Assembly (NCBI GenBank): GCA_002733945.2
Contig: NVXO02000003.1
Span: 293,896-302,929 of the forward strand
Length of the DNA stretch: 9,034 nucleotides
DNA from: Sulfurimonas sp.
Lineage (GTDB): Bacteria > Campylobacterota > Campylobacteria > Campylobacterales > Sulfurimonadaceae
Direction of reading: 5' to 3'
The position numbers and the translations under genes are program-made. Each line of letters starts with the position of its first letter. Within the stretch, counting starts at the first letter, position 1. This document shows, one piece after another, positions 1-6,025 of the stretch. The notes under the pieces were generated by a model. The model was given only the letters and a program-made list of their open reading frames with translations, made no database searches and was not told where the DNA came from.

Positions 1-167
1 CCATTCTTCTTTCTATCAACAATTTTAGTATCAAGATAATCTTCGATAAATTTAATCTGTTGTGTTACCGCAGGCTGGGATATCCCTAGTTTAGCAGATG
101 CTTTAGAAAAGCTCTTTTCTTTTATAACCATTAAAAAGGTTTGTAATTTAGCAAAATCTTTTAACAT
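1..167 (-). CDS. LysR-family transcriptional regulator, N-terminal part (runs off left edge)
   Basis: Reading the minus strand from an ATG at 167 gives 55 complete residues starting MLKDFAKLQTFLMVIKEKSF and continuing SKASAKLGISQPAVTQQIKF, then IEDYLDTKIVDRKKN before the window ends. This is the N-terminal winged helix-turn-helix of LysR-type regulators: the SFSKAS-AKLGISQPAVTQQI stretch at residues 19-38 is the DNA-binding helix pair, and the following helix ends in the usual 'L-x-T-K/R-I/L-V-D-R' segment. The ligand-binding domain lies outside the window, so the effector and target cannot be named. A Shine-Dalgarno AGGA (complement of 174-177) lies 6 bases before the start. The gene diverges from the helicase operon across a region with a strong inverted repeat, the usual layout for a LysR regulator that controls itself and perhaps its neighbour. 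Family assignment is secure; the regulated genes are inference. Confidence 0.9.
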   Translation of the reverse strand, partial: MLKDFAKLQTFLMVIKEKSFSKASAKLGISQPAVTQQIKFIEDYLDTKIVDRKKN

Positions 168-198
168 AATAATTCCTATAAGTATATATAATAGTGAA

Positions 199-225
199 AT
201 TATAGCTAAATTATAATTAATGCAA
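199..225 (-). promoter_or_regulatory. Candidate promoter of the LysR-type gene
   Basis: On the minus strand a perfect TATAAT lies at 204-199, about 31 bases upstream of the LysR start. A possible TTGCAT -35 element lies at 225-220, but the 15-base spacer is short; Campylobacterota promoters often lack a clear -35. A start of transcription near 192 would leave a leader of about 25 bases with the AGGA ribosome site. The -10 sits inside the left arm of the inverted repeat, so regulator binding there would compete with or position RNA polymerase. Such boxes are easy to find by chance in DNA this AT-rich. Confidence 0.45.
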
Positions 226-230
226 TACTT

Positions 231-260
231 TTGTAAGAATTTATATAATTTAGCTATAAT
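231..260 (+). promoter_or_regulatory. Candidate sigma-70 promoter of the helicase-led operon
   Basis: TTGTAA at 231-236 is separated by 18 bases from a perfect TATAAT -10 box at 255-260, predicting a transcription start near 267 and a leader of about 34 bases before the ATG at 301. A second TATAAT at 244-249 is an alternative -10. This is the only sizeable non-coding stretch upstream of the ten-gene plus-strand run, so it is the natural main promoter. The -10 lies within the right arm of the inverted repeat, mirroring the one on the other strand. Confidence 0.5.
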
Positions 261-290
261 AAAAGTAATATAAAAGTAATATAAAATTAT
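244..290 (+). repeat. 11-bp periodic AT-rich repeat
   Basis: Cut every 11 bases from 244, the sequence reads TATAATTTAGC, TATAATAAAAG, TAATATAAAAG, TAATATAAAAT, then TATAG. Inside it AAAAGTAATAT is present as two exact adjacent copies (261-271 and 272-282), followed by a degraded third. The spacing is close to one helical turn, which places A-tracts on the same face of the DNA and may bend it. It covers the predicted -10 and transcript start of the helicase promoter. Periodic AT signals upstream of -10 boxes are known in Campylobacter; here the periodicity continues downstream to the leader. Confidence 0.6.
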
Positions 291-300
291 AGTGGTAATT

Positions 301-2349
301 ATGGAAAAAATATTTAATAAATTAAATGAATCGCAAGCAGCAGCTGTAAAACAAAGTGAGGGTCCTGTACTTATTCTTGCAGGTGCTGGTAGTGGTAAAA
401 CAACAACTATTATCTCTCGTTTGGCATACTTAGTAGAAGTTTTAGGTATCCCCGCATCAAACACCCTAACACTTACCTTTACAAATAAAGCGGCAAAAGA
501 GATGAGAGAACGAGCTCTTTCTATGATAAAAAATGTTGCTTACCCTCCATTACTTTGTACATTTCATAAGTTTGGACTTCTATTTTTAAAGTTTAATATT
601 CATCTCCTCAAACGTCAAAATAACTTTGTTGTTATCGATACAGATGATAAAAAGAAAATTATAAAAAAGATAAACTCTGAATTACCAACACCACTCATAG
701 CGAGTGAAATATCACGGTATAAAAACTCCCTTCTTTCTCCAGATGATGCTTATAAACAAGCAGAACTTTTTAATTACAAGCAGATTGCTGAAATATATAG
801 AGAATATGAGAAACATTTAATTGAAAACAACCTTGTAGACTTTGATGATTTAATAGCATTAACATATAAACTTTTAGATGAGAATCCAGAACTGGCATCC
901 GCTACTTCTAAAAAGTATCAGTATATTATGGTTGATGAGTACCAAGATACAAATGAATTACAGTTAAAACTTATTCAGAAACTCTGTAGTGAACATAACA
1001 ATATATGTGTAGTTGGTGATGATGATCAGAGTATTTATGGTTGGCGTGGGGCACATATTCGTAATATTATTGAATTTGACCAAGACTTTAAAGATGCAAA
1101 AGTATTTAAACTTGAAGAGAACTACCGTTCTCGTACACCTATTTTAAAAGTTGCAAATGCATTGATAGAACATAACCGCTCGCGTTTAGGAAAAAAACTT
1201 ATTGCTACTCGTGGTAATGGTGAAGATGTAACTGTACTTAACTCTATGGATGAGAATGAAGAAGCACGTAAGATTGCTATTAACATTCAAAAACTTTTAG
1301 ATAAGGGAATAGCAGCAAAAGAGATAGCAGTCTTATACCGAGTAAATGTACTGTCTCGTTCTATTGAAGAGGGATTAAACCGTTCGGGAATTGGCTATAA
1401 ACTTGTAGGTGGACAGCGTTTCTTCGATCGTGCAGAGGTAAAAGACCTTATCTCTTATCTACGTGTTGTAACAAATCCTCATGATGATTTCTCAATTAAA
1501 CGCATAGTAAACAAACCTAAGCGTGGATTAGGAAAAGCCAGTGTAGATAAAATAGAACTCGCAGCACATGCAAATGAAACTTCACTATATGAGTACATTA
1601 AAACCTCAGATATCAGTGTTTTAGTAGAACTAGTCAAAAAGAAAAATGCCACTACACTTAAAAACTTTGTACAAAACCTTGATGAAGTTGCTCGTGTGGC
1701 AAAAGAGTCTATCTATGAGTTCATCGATGTACTTGAAGATACATTTCATTTAAAACATATCTATAAGGGTATGCAAGATGAGCAAGATAGAGTTCGTAAT
1801 ATGGATGAATTTTATGGACTTTTCCGTGACTTTATAAAAAAATCACCAGATATCTCTTTGGATGAGTTTTTAAATGAATTAACACTACAAAGTGAACAAG
1901 ACCAAGTTGAGGGTGAATCAATATATATGATGAGTATTCATGCTTCTAAAGGTTTAGAGTTTGAGCATGTTTTTATCATTGGTATGGAAGAGGGCTTTTT
2001 ACCACTTGTAGGTGATGGTAGCGACTTAGAAGAAGAGCGTCGTTTAGGTTATGTTTCTATGACTCGTGCAAAAGATACACTAACTCTCTCTCATGCAGAG
2101 AGTAGGTTCTATAAGGGTAGAAGAAGTGATTTATCTAAAAGTCGCTTTTTTAATGAAGCAGGGTTATGTGATGGTTCATTAATAGTGACTAAAAATACTG
2201 CCTTTAAAAAAGGAGACTTAGTAAGACATAAGGTCTTTGGTACAGGTCGTGTTAATGGTGTGAGTCGTGCAGGTAAAGAGTTTAAGCTAAATATTAATTT
2301 TGCAGGAACACAACGCGATATTCTAGCCTCATTTGTGGAAAGACTATAA
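301..2349 (+). CDS. uvrD: UvrD/PcrA-like superfamily 1 DNA helicase
   Basis: This 682-residue protein is a 3'-5' ATP-dependent DNA helicase of the UvrD/Rep/PcrA family, which acts in nucleotide excision and mismatch repair and in clearing replication forks. All signature motifs are present: Walker A GAGSGKTT (28-35), motif Ia TFTNKAAKEM (59-68), motif II DEYQD (212-216), motif III GDDDQSIYGWRGA (from 239), LEENYRS, SIHASKGLEFEHVF, and motif VI YVSMTRAKD with arginine 589. The last 50 residues (KKGDLVRHKVFGTGRV onward) match the small Tudor-like C-terminal domain of PcrA/UvrD that contacts RNA polymerase. I chose ATG 301, which gives the usual MEKIFNKLNESQ N-terminus; GTG 292 in the same frame would add three residues and has no ribosome site. 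The ribosome site for 301 is weak (AGTGGT, 291-296). First gene of the run. PcrA, UvrD and Rep cannot be separated from sequence alone. Confidence 0.93.
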   Translation: MEKIFNKLNESQAAAVKQSEGPVLILAGAGSGKTTTIISRLAYLVEVLGIPASNTLTLTFTNKAAKEMRERALSMIKNVAYPPLLCTFHKFGLLFLKFNIHLLKRQNNFVVIDTDDKKKIIKKINSELPTPLIASEISRYKNSLLSPDDAYKQAELFNYKQIAEIYREYEKHLIENNLVDFDDLIALTYKLLDENPELASATSKKYQYIMVDEYQDTNELQLKLIQKLCSEHNNICVVGDDDQSIYGWRGAHIRNIIEFDQDFKDAKVFKLEENYRSRTPILKVANALIEHNRSRLGKKLIATRGNGEDVTVLNSMDENEEARKIAINIQKLLDKGIAAKEIAVLYRVNVLSRSIEEGLNRSGIGYKLVGGQRFFDRAEVKDLISYLRVVTNPHDDFSIKRIVNKPKRGLGKASVDKIELAAHANETSLYEYIKTSDISVLVELVKKKNATTLKNFVQNLDEVARVAKESIYEFIDVLEDTFHLKHIYKGMQDEQDRVRNMDEFYGLFRDFIKKSPDISLDEFLNELTLQSEQDQVEGESIYMMSIHASKGLEFEHVFIIGMEEGFLPLVGDGSDLEEERRLGYVSMTRAKDTLTLSHAESRFYKGRRSDLSKSRFFNEAGLCDGSLIVTKNTAFKKGDLVRHKVFGTGRVNGVSRAGKEFKLNINFAGTQRDILASFVERL

Positions 2350-2350
2350 G

Positions 2351-3178
2351 ATGGGACTTAATCGTCTCTTCGTAGCCTATAAACCAAGTGGCATAGGTTC
2401 AAATAAATTTCTCTATTCTCTTAAGGGAAAGTACAATGATAAAAAAGCAGGTTTTTCAGGAACACTTGACCCTTTTGCAAAAGGAGTCTTACTTATAGGC
2501 TTTGGCTCTTACACAAAACTCTTCCGTTTTTTAAACAAAACACCCAAGGTTTATAGGGCAACTTTATGGCTAGGTGCTAAAAGTGATTCATTAGATAGTG
2601 AAATGATAGAAAATGTCGATTTACTTAAGACTATGAGTCAAGAAGAAGTACTAAAAGCTGTGAAGTCTTTAGAAGGAGAACTAGAATACGAGCCTCCTAT
2701 CTTTTCAGCAAAACGCATAAATGGTAAACGAGCATATGATTTAGCACGTGCAGGCATAGCATTTGAATTAAACAAAATTAACTCTAGTATATATGAAACG
2801 AAGCTTATTCATTATTGCCATCCTTTTGTAACATTTGAAGCTACAGTAAGTGAGGGAACATATATTCGTTCACTTGGTCGCATCATAGCGAATAGACTTG
2901 GTGTTAAAGATGGTAGTCTTAGTGCCTTAGAAAGATTAAACGAAGGGCAGTTTTTTTATGAGAATGAAGAAGCTCTTGATATAAAAAAATCACTAAATAT
3001 TCCTCGTAATGAGTATTTAGGTGATAAAGAAAATGTTACTTTTGGTAGAGTTCTTGTTTTAAGTGATTTAAAGACTCAGGATGAGGGAACTTACTGGCTT
3101 GATAATGGTGAAAATATTTCTATTATTACGGTCAAAAATGGCGAAGTAAAATATGAATTAGGGAGAATATGGTGTTAG
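2351..3178 (+). CDS. truB: tRNA pseudouridine(55) synthase TruB
   Basis: TruB converts uridine 55 in the T-loop of tRNAs to pseudouridine and also acts as a tRNA-folding chaperone. The 275-residue protein opens MGLNRLFVAYKPSG and carries the catalytic motif GFSGTLDPFAKGVLLIG with nucleophile Asp40. The family substrate-binding segments EYEPPIFSAKRINGKRAYDL and GTYIRSLGRIIANRLG follow. Phenylalanine replaces the common histidine in the 'KAGHTGTLDP' context, as I recall for other Campylobacterota. It is shorter than the E. coli enzyme (about 314 residues), with a reduced C-terminal domain. I chose ATG 2351, one base after the helicase stop; the in-frame ATG at 2333 lies inside the helicase gene and adds six residues unlike the family. 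GGAAAG at 2338-2343 is a fair ribosome site. It overlaps the csrA start, so translation is probably coupled. Confidence 0.95.
   Translation: MGLNRLFVAYKPSGIGSNKFLYSLKGKYNDKKAGFSGTLDPFAKGVLLIGFGSYTKLFRFLNKTPKVYRATLWLGAKSDSLDSEMIENVDLLKTMSQEEVLKAVKSLEGELEYEPPIFSAKRINGKRAYDLARAGIAFELNKINSSIYETKLIHYCHPFVTFEATVSEGTYIRSLGRIIANRLGVKDGSLSALERLNEGQFFYENEEALDIKKSLNIPRNEYLGDKENVTFGRVLVLSDLKTQDEGTYWLDNGENISIITVKNGEVKYELGRIWC
3161..3165 (+). promoter_or_regulatory. csrA ribosome binding site, decides between two starts
   Basis: GGGAG lies 3 bases before ATG 3169 but 6 bases before the in-frame GTG 3172, so spacing favours the GTG. With the preceding A it reads AGGGA (3160-3164), which fits the ANGGA core bound by CsrA proteins; autoregulation by site occlusion is conceivable but unproven, since any strong ribosome site resembles this motif. 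Confidence 0.5.
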
Positions 3179-3405
3179 TATTAGCAAGAAAACTTGATGA
3201 ATCGATAGTTATTGGTGATAATATAATAGTAAAAGTTGTCTCAGTGGAAAATGGTGTAGTAAAACTCGGTATTGATGCTCCACAAGAGATCTCTATCATG
3301 AGAAATGAGTTACTTGAGCAGGTAAAAGAACAAAATCTTAGTGCTGCTGGAAAAACTGATGTAGCTGAGTTAACTGAACTTCGCAAGATTTTAGGCAAAA
3401 AATAG
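3172..3405 (+). CDS. csrA: Carbon storage regulator CsrA (translational regulator)
   Basis: CsrA is a homodimeric RNA-binding protein that blocks or stabilises mRNAs by binding ANGGA motifs. In Campylobacter it represses flagellin (flaA) translation and is antagonised by FliW. From GTG 3172 the 77-residue protein begins MLVLARKLDESIVIGD, the exact family N-terminus, with RNA-binding residues Leu4, Arg6 and Arg44 (SIMRNEL) all present. Thr5 of E. coli is Ala and His43 is Met. ATG 3169 would add one residue and sits only 3 bases from the ribosome site. At 77 residues it exceeds the 61 of E. coli CsrA; the charged C-terminal extension after about residue 50 is typical of FliW-binding CsrA proteins. 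It overlaps the end of truB by 7 bases (10 if ATG is used). Identity is certain; the start is a judgement. Confidence 0.95.
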   Translation: MLVLARKLDESIVIGDNIIVKVVSVENGVVKLGIDAPQEISIMRNELLEQVKEQNLSAAGKTDVAELTELRKILGKK

Positions 3406-3410
3406 TTACA

Positions 3411-4196
3411 ATGAAGCAGTATAAAGCCTTTGCAAAAGTAAACATTTTTTTGAAAATCACAGGAAAACGAGGTAGTTATCATGAGATAATCTCACGTTTT
3501 ATGAAAGTGAAAAACCTGTATGATATTTTAGAATTTGTTCCAAAAGAAGAGACGGATGCAAAAGCCAATGAGTTTAAAATACTAGGTTCATTTTCATGTA
3601 AGACAGAACAAAATACTATATATAAAGCCTACTTCGCACTCAAGGCTGCAACGAATTCAGAAAAACTAGAGCAGTTGATGCATAACTATGCTATAAAAGT
3701 CACCAAAAATATACCTGCGTTTGCTGGACTTGGTGGTGGTAGTAGTGATGCGGCAACTTACCTCAAGATGTGTAATTCAGTTTTAGACTTAGGGCTTAGT
3801 CTTCATGAACTAGCAAGCATTGGTCTAGAAGTAGGTGCTGATGTGCCTTTTTTTGTTTATGGATACGACAGTGCAAATGTAAGTGGTATAGGTGAGGTAG
3901 TACAAGAGTATAAAGAAGAACTATTAGATATAGAGACTTTTACCCCTGAGATAGAGATAAGTACTCCTCATGTATATAAAGTGTATAGTGAAGTGTTTTA
4001 CAGTCCTATTAATGGGTTTAAAACGCAGGAGTTAAAAGAGACACCCTCACGAGAGATTTTAAAGAGTATGAGTGCGGATGAGGCAAATGACTTGTTTAAA
4101 CCGGCACTTCAAGAGTATAAAGAATTAAAAAATCATTTTAAAGCAGGTTACTTTTTTAGTGGAAGTGGCAGTAGTTTTTTTAAAGTAGTAGAATAA
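3411..4196 (+). CDS. ispE: 4-diphosphocytidyl-2-C-methyl-D-erythritol kinase IspE
   Basis: IspE phosphorylates the 2-hydroxyl of CDP-methylerythritol with ATP, the fourth step of the non-mevalonate (MEP) isoprenoid pathway in the cytoplasm. The 261-residue GHMP kinase shows the N-terminal [15 protein letters not shown] with Lys9, the ATP-binding glycine loop [16 protein letters not shown] (101-116), GADVPFF with catalytic Asp144, and the C-terminal GHMP motif FSGSGSSFF (249-257). The 'GSYHE' segment is slightly shorter than the usual 'DGYHEL'. The start is 5 bases after the csrA stop and has no good ribosome site of its own, so ribosomes terminating on csrA probably reinitiate here. The helicase-truB-csrA-ispE-smpB order is conserved in Campylobacterota as I recall it; there is no obvious biochemical link between IspE and its neighbours. 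Confidence 0.95.
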   Translation: MKQYKAFAKVNIFLKITGKRGSYHEIISRFMKVKNLYDILEFVPKEETDAKANEFKILGSFSCKTEQNTIYKAYFALKAATNSEKLEQLMHNYAIKVTKNIPAFAGLGGGSSDAATYLKMCNSVLDLGLSLHELASIGLEVGADVPFFVYGYDSANVSGIGEVVQEYKEELLDIETFTPEIEISTPHVYKVYSEVFYSPINGFKTQELKETPSREILKSMSADEANDLFKPALQEYKELKNHFKAGYFFSGSGSSFFKVVE

Positions 4197-4209
4197 GAGA
4201 GAAAAGAAA

Positions 4210-4662
4210 ATGGGCGAAACAATAGCAAAAAATAAAAAAGCATATCATGACTATTTTATAGAAGAGAAGTTTGAAGCGGGTTTAGTGTTAATGGGGAGTG
4301 AAGTTAAAGGTCTTCGTGCACATAGAGTGAACTTAAAAGATAGTTTTATTAAGTTTGTCAAAAATGAGCCTATACTTTTTAATGCACATATAGGAAGATT
4401 AGAGACTACAAACCATTATTTTGGTCACGAAGAGAGAGGGAGTCGTAAACTACTGCTGCATAAAAAGCAGATAGAGAAGATGCTCAAAGCTGTAAACCGT
4501 GATGGGTATACCATAGTGCCAATACAGCTCTATTTTAACGATAGAAACCTAGCTAAGATTCAAATAGGCATAGCAAAAGGTAAGCAACTTCATGACAAAC
4601 GCCAAGACTTAAAAGAAAAAGATCAAAAACGGGATGTCGCGCGTGCTATGAAAGAGTACTAA
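4210..4662 (+). CDS. smpB: SsrA (tmRNA)-binding protein SmpB
   Basis: SmpB binds the tRNA-like domain of tmRNA and carries it into the A site of stalled ribosomes, where the trapped peptide is tagged for degradation. The 150-residue protein has the family length. It begins with [17 protein letters not shown], followed by the diagnostic [18 protein letters not shown] (29-46), then the [10 protein letters not shown] segment and [20 protein letters not shown]. The basic C-terminal tail ends [11 protein letters not shown] and is the part that enters the mRNA channel. A purine-rich AGAGAGAAAAG precedes the ATG by a few bases. No tmRNA gene (ssrA) is visible in this window. The stop overlaps the next start by one base (TAATG), implying coupled translation with the peptidase gene. 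Confidence 0.96.
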   Translation: MGETIAKNKKAYHDYFIEEKFEAGLVLMGSEVKGLRAHRVNLKDSFIKFVKNEPILFNAHIGRLETTNHYFGHEERGSRKLLLHKKQIEKMLKAVNRDGYTIVPIQLYFNDRNLAKIQIGIAKGKQLHDKRQDLKEKDQKRDVARAMKEY

Positions 4663-5528
4663 TGAAGTTCCTCCTTCTATTTATCACTTTACTTACTGCT
4701 TTAATGGCTTTAGAAGTTGATGTTCTTAATTGGAAAATTCCAAATGGACAAACGACACTTTTAGAGTTTAAAGAGATAAAAGGTTTTGAGTACAAAAGTG
4801 TAGAAGTTGGTAAAAAAAGTTTTAGTATATTTACTAAACCAAACGACAGTACAAAAAAATATGTACTTATTCCATTTTCTTACTATGAAAAAGCAGAAAA
4901 CAAAACTTTGAAAATTCATTATAAACAAGATGATAAAGAACTAGTTGAGAACCTACTTCTCAAGGTTATCACTGGAAAATATGCTAAAGAAGAGATACAT
5001 GTAAGTAGCACAAAGGTAAATCCTAGAAGTAAAGAGCTGAAAAAACGTATCTCTAAAGAATACAATGAAGCTATGAGAATTTACTCTACTGTAACACCAA
5101 GGAGTTATATCTCAAAACCATTTATTCAACCACTCAACTCGAAGATAACAAGTTCTTTTGGAAAAGCAAGAGTATATAATGGCTCACATAAGGGATATCA
5201 TAGTGGTACTGACTATCGTGCTGCGATGGGTACCCCAATAATTGCTGCAAATGATGCGAGAGTTGCTCTTGTGAAAAAGAGGTTTTACTCTGGTGGTACA
5301 GTTTTACTTGATCACGGTGAAGGGATATATACTTGTTACTTTCATATGAGCACTTTTGAGGTTAAAGAGGGACAGATGGTAAGACAAGGTGATGTTTTAG
5401 GACTTTCAGGTAAAAGTGGTCGTGTTACAGGTCCTCATTTGCATTTTTCAGCTAGAATAAATGCAGTACAGGTTGATCCACTTCAACTTATCTCACTTTT
5501 AAATAAAAATTTATTAACAGGAAACTAA
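4662..5528 (+). CDS. Secreted M23-family (LytM) metallopeptidase
   Basis: This is a 288-residue zinc endopeptidase predicted to cut peptidoglycan peptide bridges in the periplasm. An N-terminal signal peptide, [16 protein letters not shown], is probably cleaved near residue 16. Residues 17 to about 150 form a beta-rich domain I do not recognise, plus a basic linker. The LytM domain starts at SSFG (164-167). Its metal ligands are visible as HSGTD (His180, Asp184) and PHLHF (His261), with catalytic histidines 228 (YFHMS) and 259, so the enzyme looks active rather than a degenerate activator. Related M23 enzymes in Helicobacter and Campylobacter (the Csd1-3 and Pgp3 group) trim cross-links to set helical cell shape; assigning this protein to one of those would need alignment. 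It overlaps smpB by one base and is followed 4 bases later by a membrane-anchored TPR gene, a likely partner. Confidence 0.9.
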   Translation: MKFLLLFITLLTALMALEVDVLNWKIPNGQTTLLEFKEIKGFEYKSVEVGKKSFSIFTKPNDSTKKYVLIPFSYYEKAENKTLKIHYKQDDKELVENLLLKVITGKYAKEEIHVSSTKVNPRSKELKKRISKEYNEAMRIYSTVTPRSYISKPFIQPLNSKITSSFGKARVYNGSHKGYHSGTDYRAAMGTPIIAANDARVALVKKRFYSGGTVLLDHGEGIYTCYFHMSTFEVKEGQMVRQGDVLGLSGKSGRVTGPHLHFSARINAVQVDPLQLISLLNKNLLTGN

Positions 5529-5532
5529 AAAT

Positions 5533-6024
5533 ATGACACTTTTTCAAATCCTTATGCTAGGGGCTTCTGCCTTTTTTGCATATAAAATATATGAACATAT
5601 TCAAACACTTAAAGAACCAGAAGAAAATGAAAGTGAGCCAAGGAGAACAGCAGATGCTTTTTCTACATTTGACTCGACTTCTCTTATAGAAACAGCTGAT
5701 GATGAGGTAGTGCTAGGACACTTAGATAAGGCATTGGCTATTTATAGTGAAGCAAATATCAAAGAGCCAAAAAATGGAGAAACACTTTTTAAAATGGCAT
5801 TTACACTTGGTCTGCAAGAAAGAAATGAAGAGGCATTAGAGTACTATAAAGATGCACTTGAAGTAGACCCAAAGAATCCTTTTTCTCATTTAGAAATGGC
5901 ATACATATATCTTAAAGATGATGAATATGCTAGTGCTAGAAATCATTTAAACGCAGCTTTAGAACTAGACCCTGACTTAGAAAAGGCCAAAGAAGAGTTA
6001 GCGAAATTAAACTCAGGGGTATAA
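5533..6024 (+). CDS. Membrane-anchored TPR-repeat protein of unknown function
   Basis: The 163-residue protein has a short N-terminal hydrophobic helix (LFQILMLGASAFFAYKIY, 3-20) with no obvious cleavage site. An acidic, low-complexity linker (25-57) comes next, followed by about three tetratricopeptide-like repeats at 58-81, 82-115 and 116-149. The clearest are ALEYYKDALEVDPKN and HLNAALELDPDL, with the alternating small and large residues of TPR helix pairs. TPR domains are protein-binding scaffolds; no enzymatic motif is visible. The anchor topology is unclear, because few charged residues flank the helix. Ribosome site AGGA (5519-5522) lies 10 bases before ATG. Position immediately after the M23 peptidase suggests an envelope-related role, possibly as an adaptor for peptidoglycan enzymes, but that is inference from adjacency. 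The specific function is unknown to me. Confidence 0.85.
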   Translation: MTLFQILMLGASAFFAYKIYEHIQTLKEPEENESEPRRTADAFSTFDSTSLIETADDEVVLGHLDKALAIYSEANIKEPKNGETLFKMAFTLGLQERNEEALEYYKDALEVDPKNPFSHLEMAYIYLKDDEYASARNHLNAALELDPDLEKAKEELAKLNSGV

Positions 6025-6025
6025 A

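Larger units (their letters stand above)
199..260. repeat. 17-bp perfect inverted repeat in the divergent intergenic region
   Basis: ATTATAGCTAAATTATA at 199-215 is the exact reverse complement of TATAATTTAGCTATAAT at 244-260, with a 28-base spacer. Each arm consists of two TATAAT hexamers in direct repeat, 11 bases apart, separated by TTAGC and pointing outward. The left copy serves the minus strand and the right copy the plus strand. The length and placement between a LysR-type gene and a divergent gene fit a regulator operator (LysR footprints commonly span 50-60 bases), and a T-N11-A motif is present at 201-213. A hairpin with a 28-base loop is possible but AT-only stems are weak, and no T-tract suggests a terminator. 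Confidence 0.7.

Noticed and set aside
197..266. Inverted repeat as an intrinsic terminator or the ends of a small mobile element
   Set aside because: The stem is almost all A-T, the loop is 28 bases with no T-tract, and nothing transposon-like lies between the arms; a promoter/operator reading fits the divergent genes better.
2208..2220. AAAAAAGGAGA inside the helicase gene as a ribosome site for an internal gene
   Set aside because: No start codon with a credible open frame follows at suitable spacing; the bases encode the KKGD of the conserved C-terminal domain.
3132..3482. 116-codon minus-strand open frame across the truB end, csrA and the ispE start
   Set aside because: It is antisense to three secure genes, has a Ser/Phe-rich composition typical of the reverse strand of AT-rich genes, and shows no domain or ribosome site.
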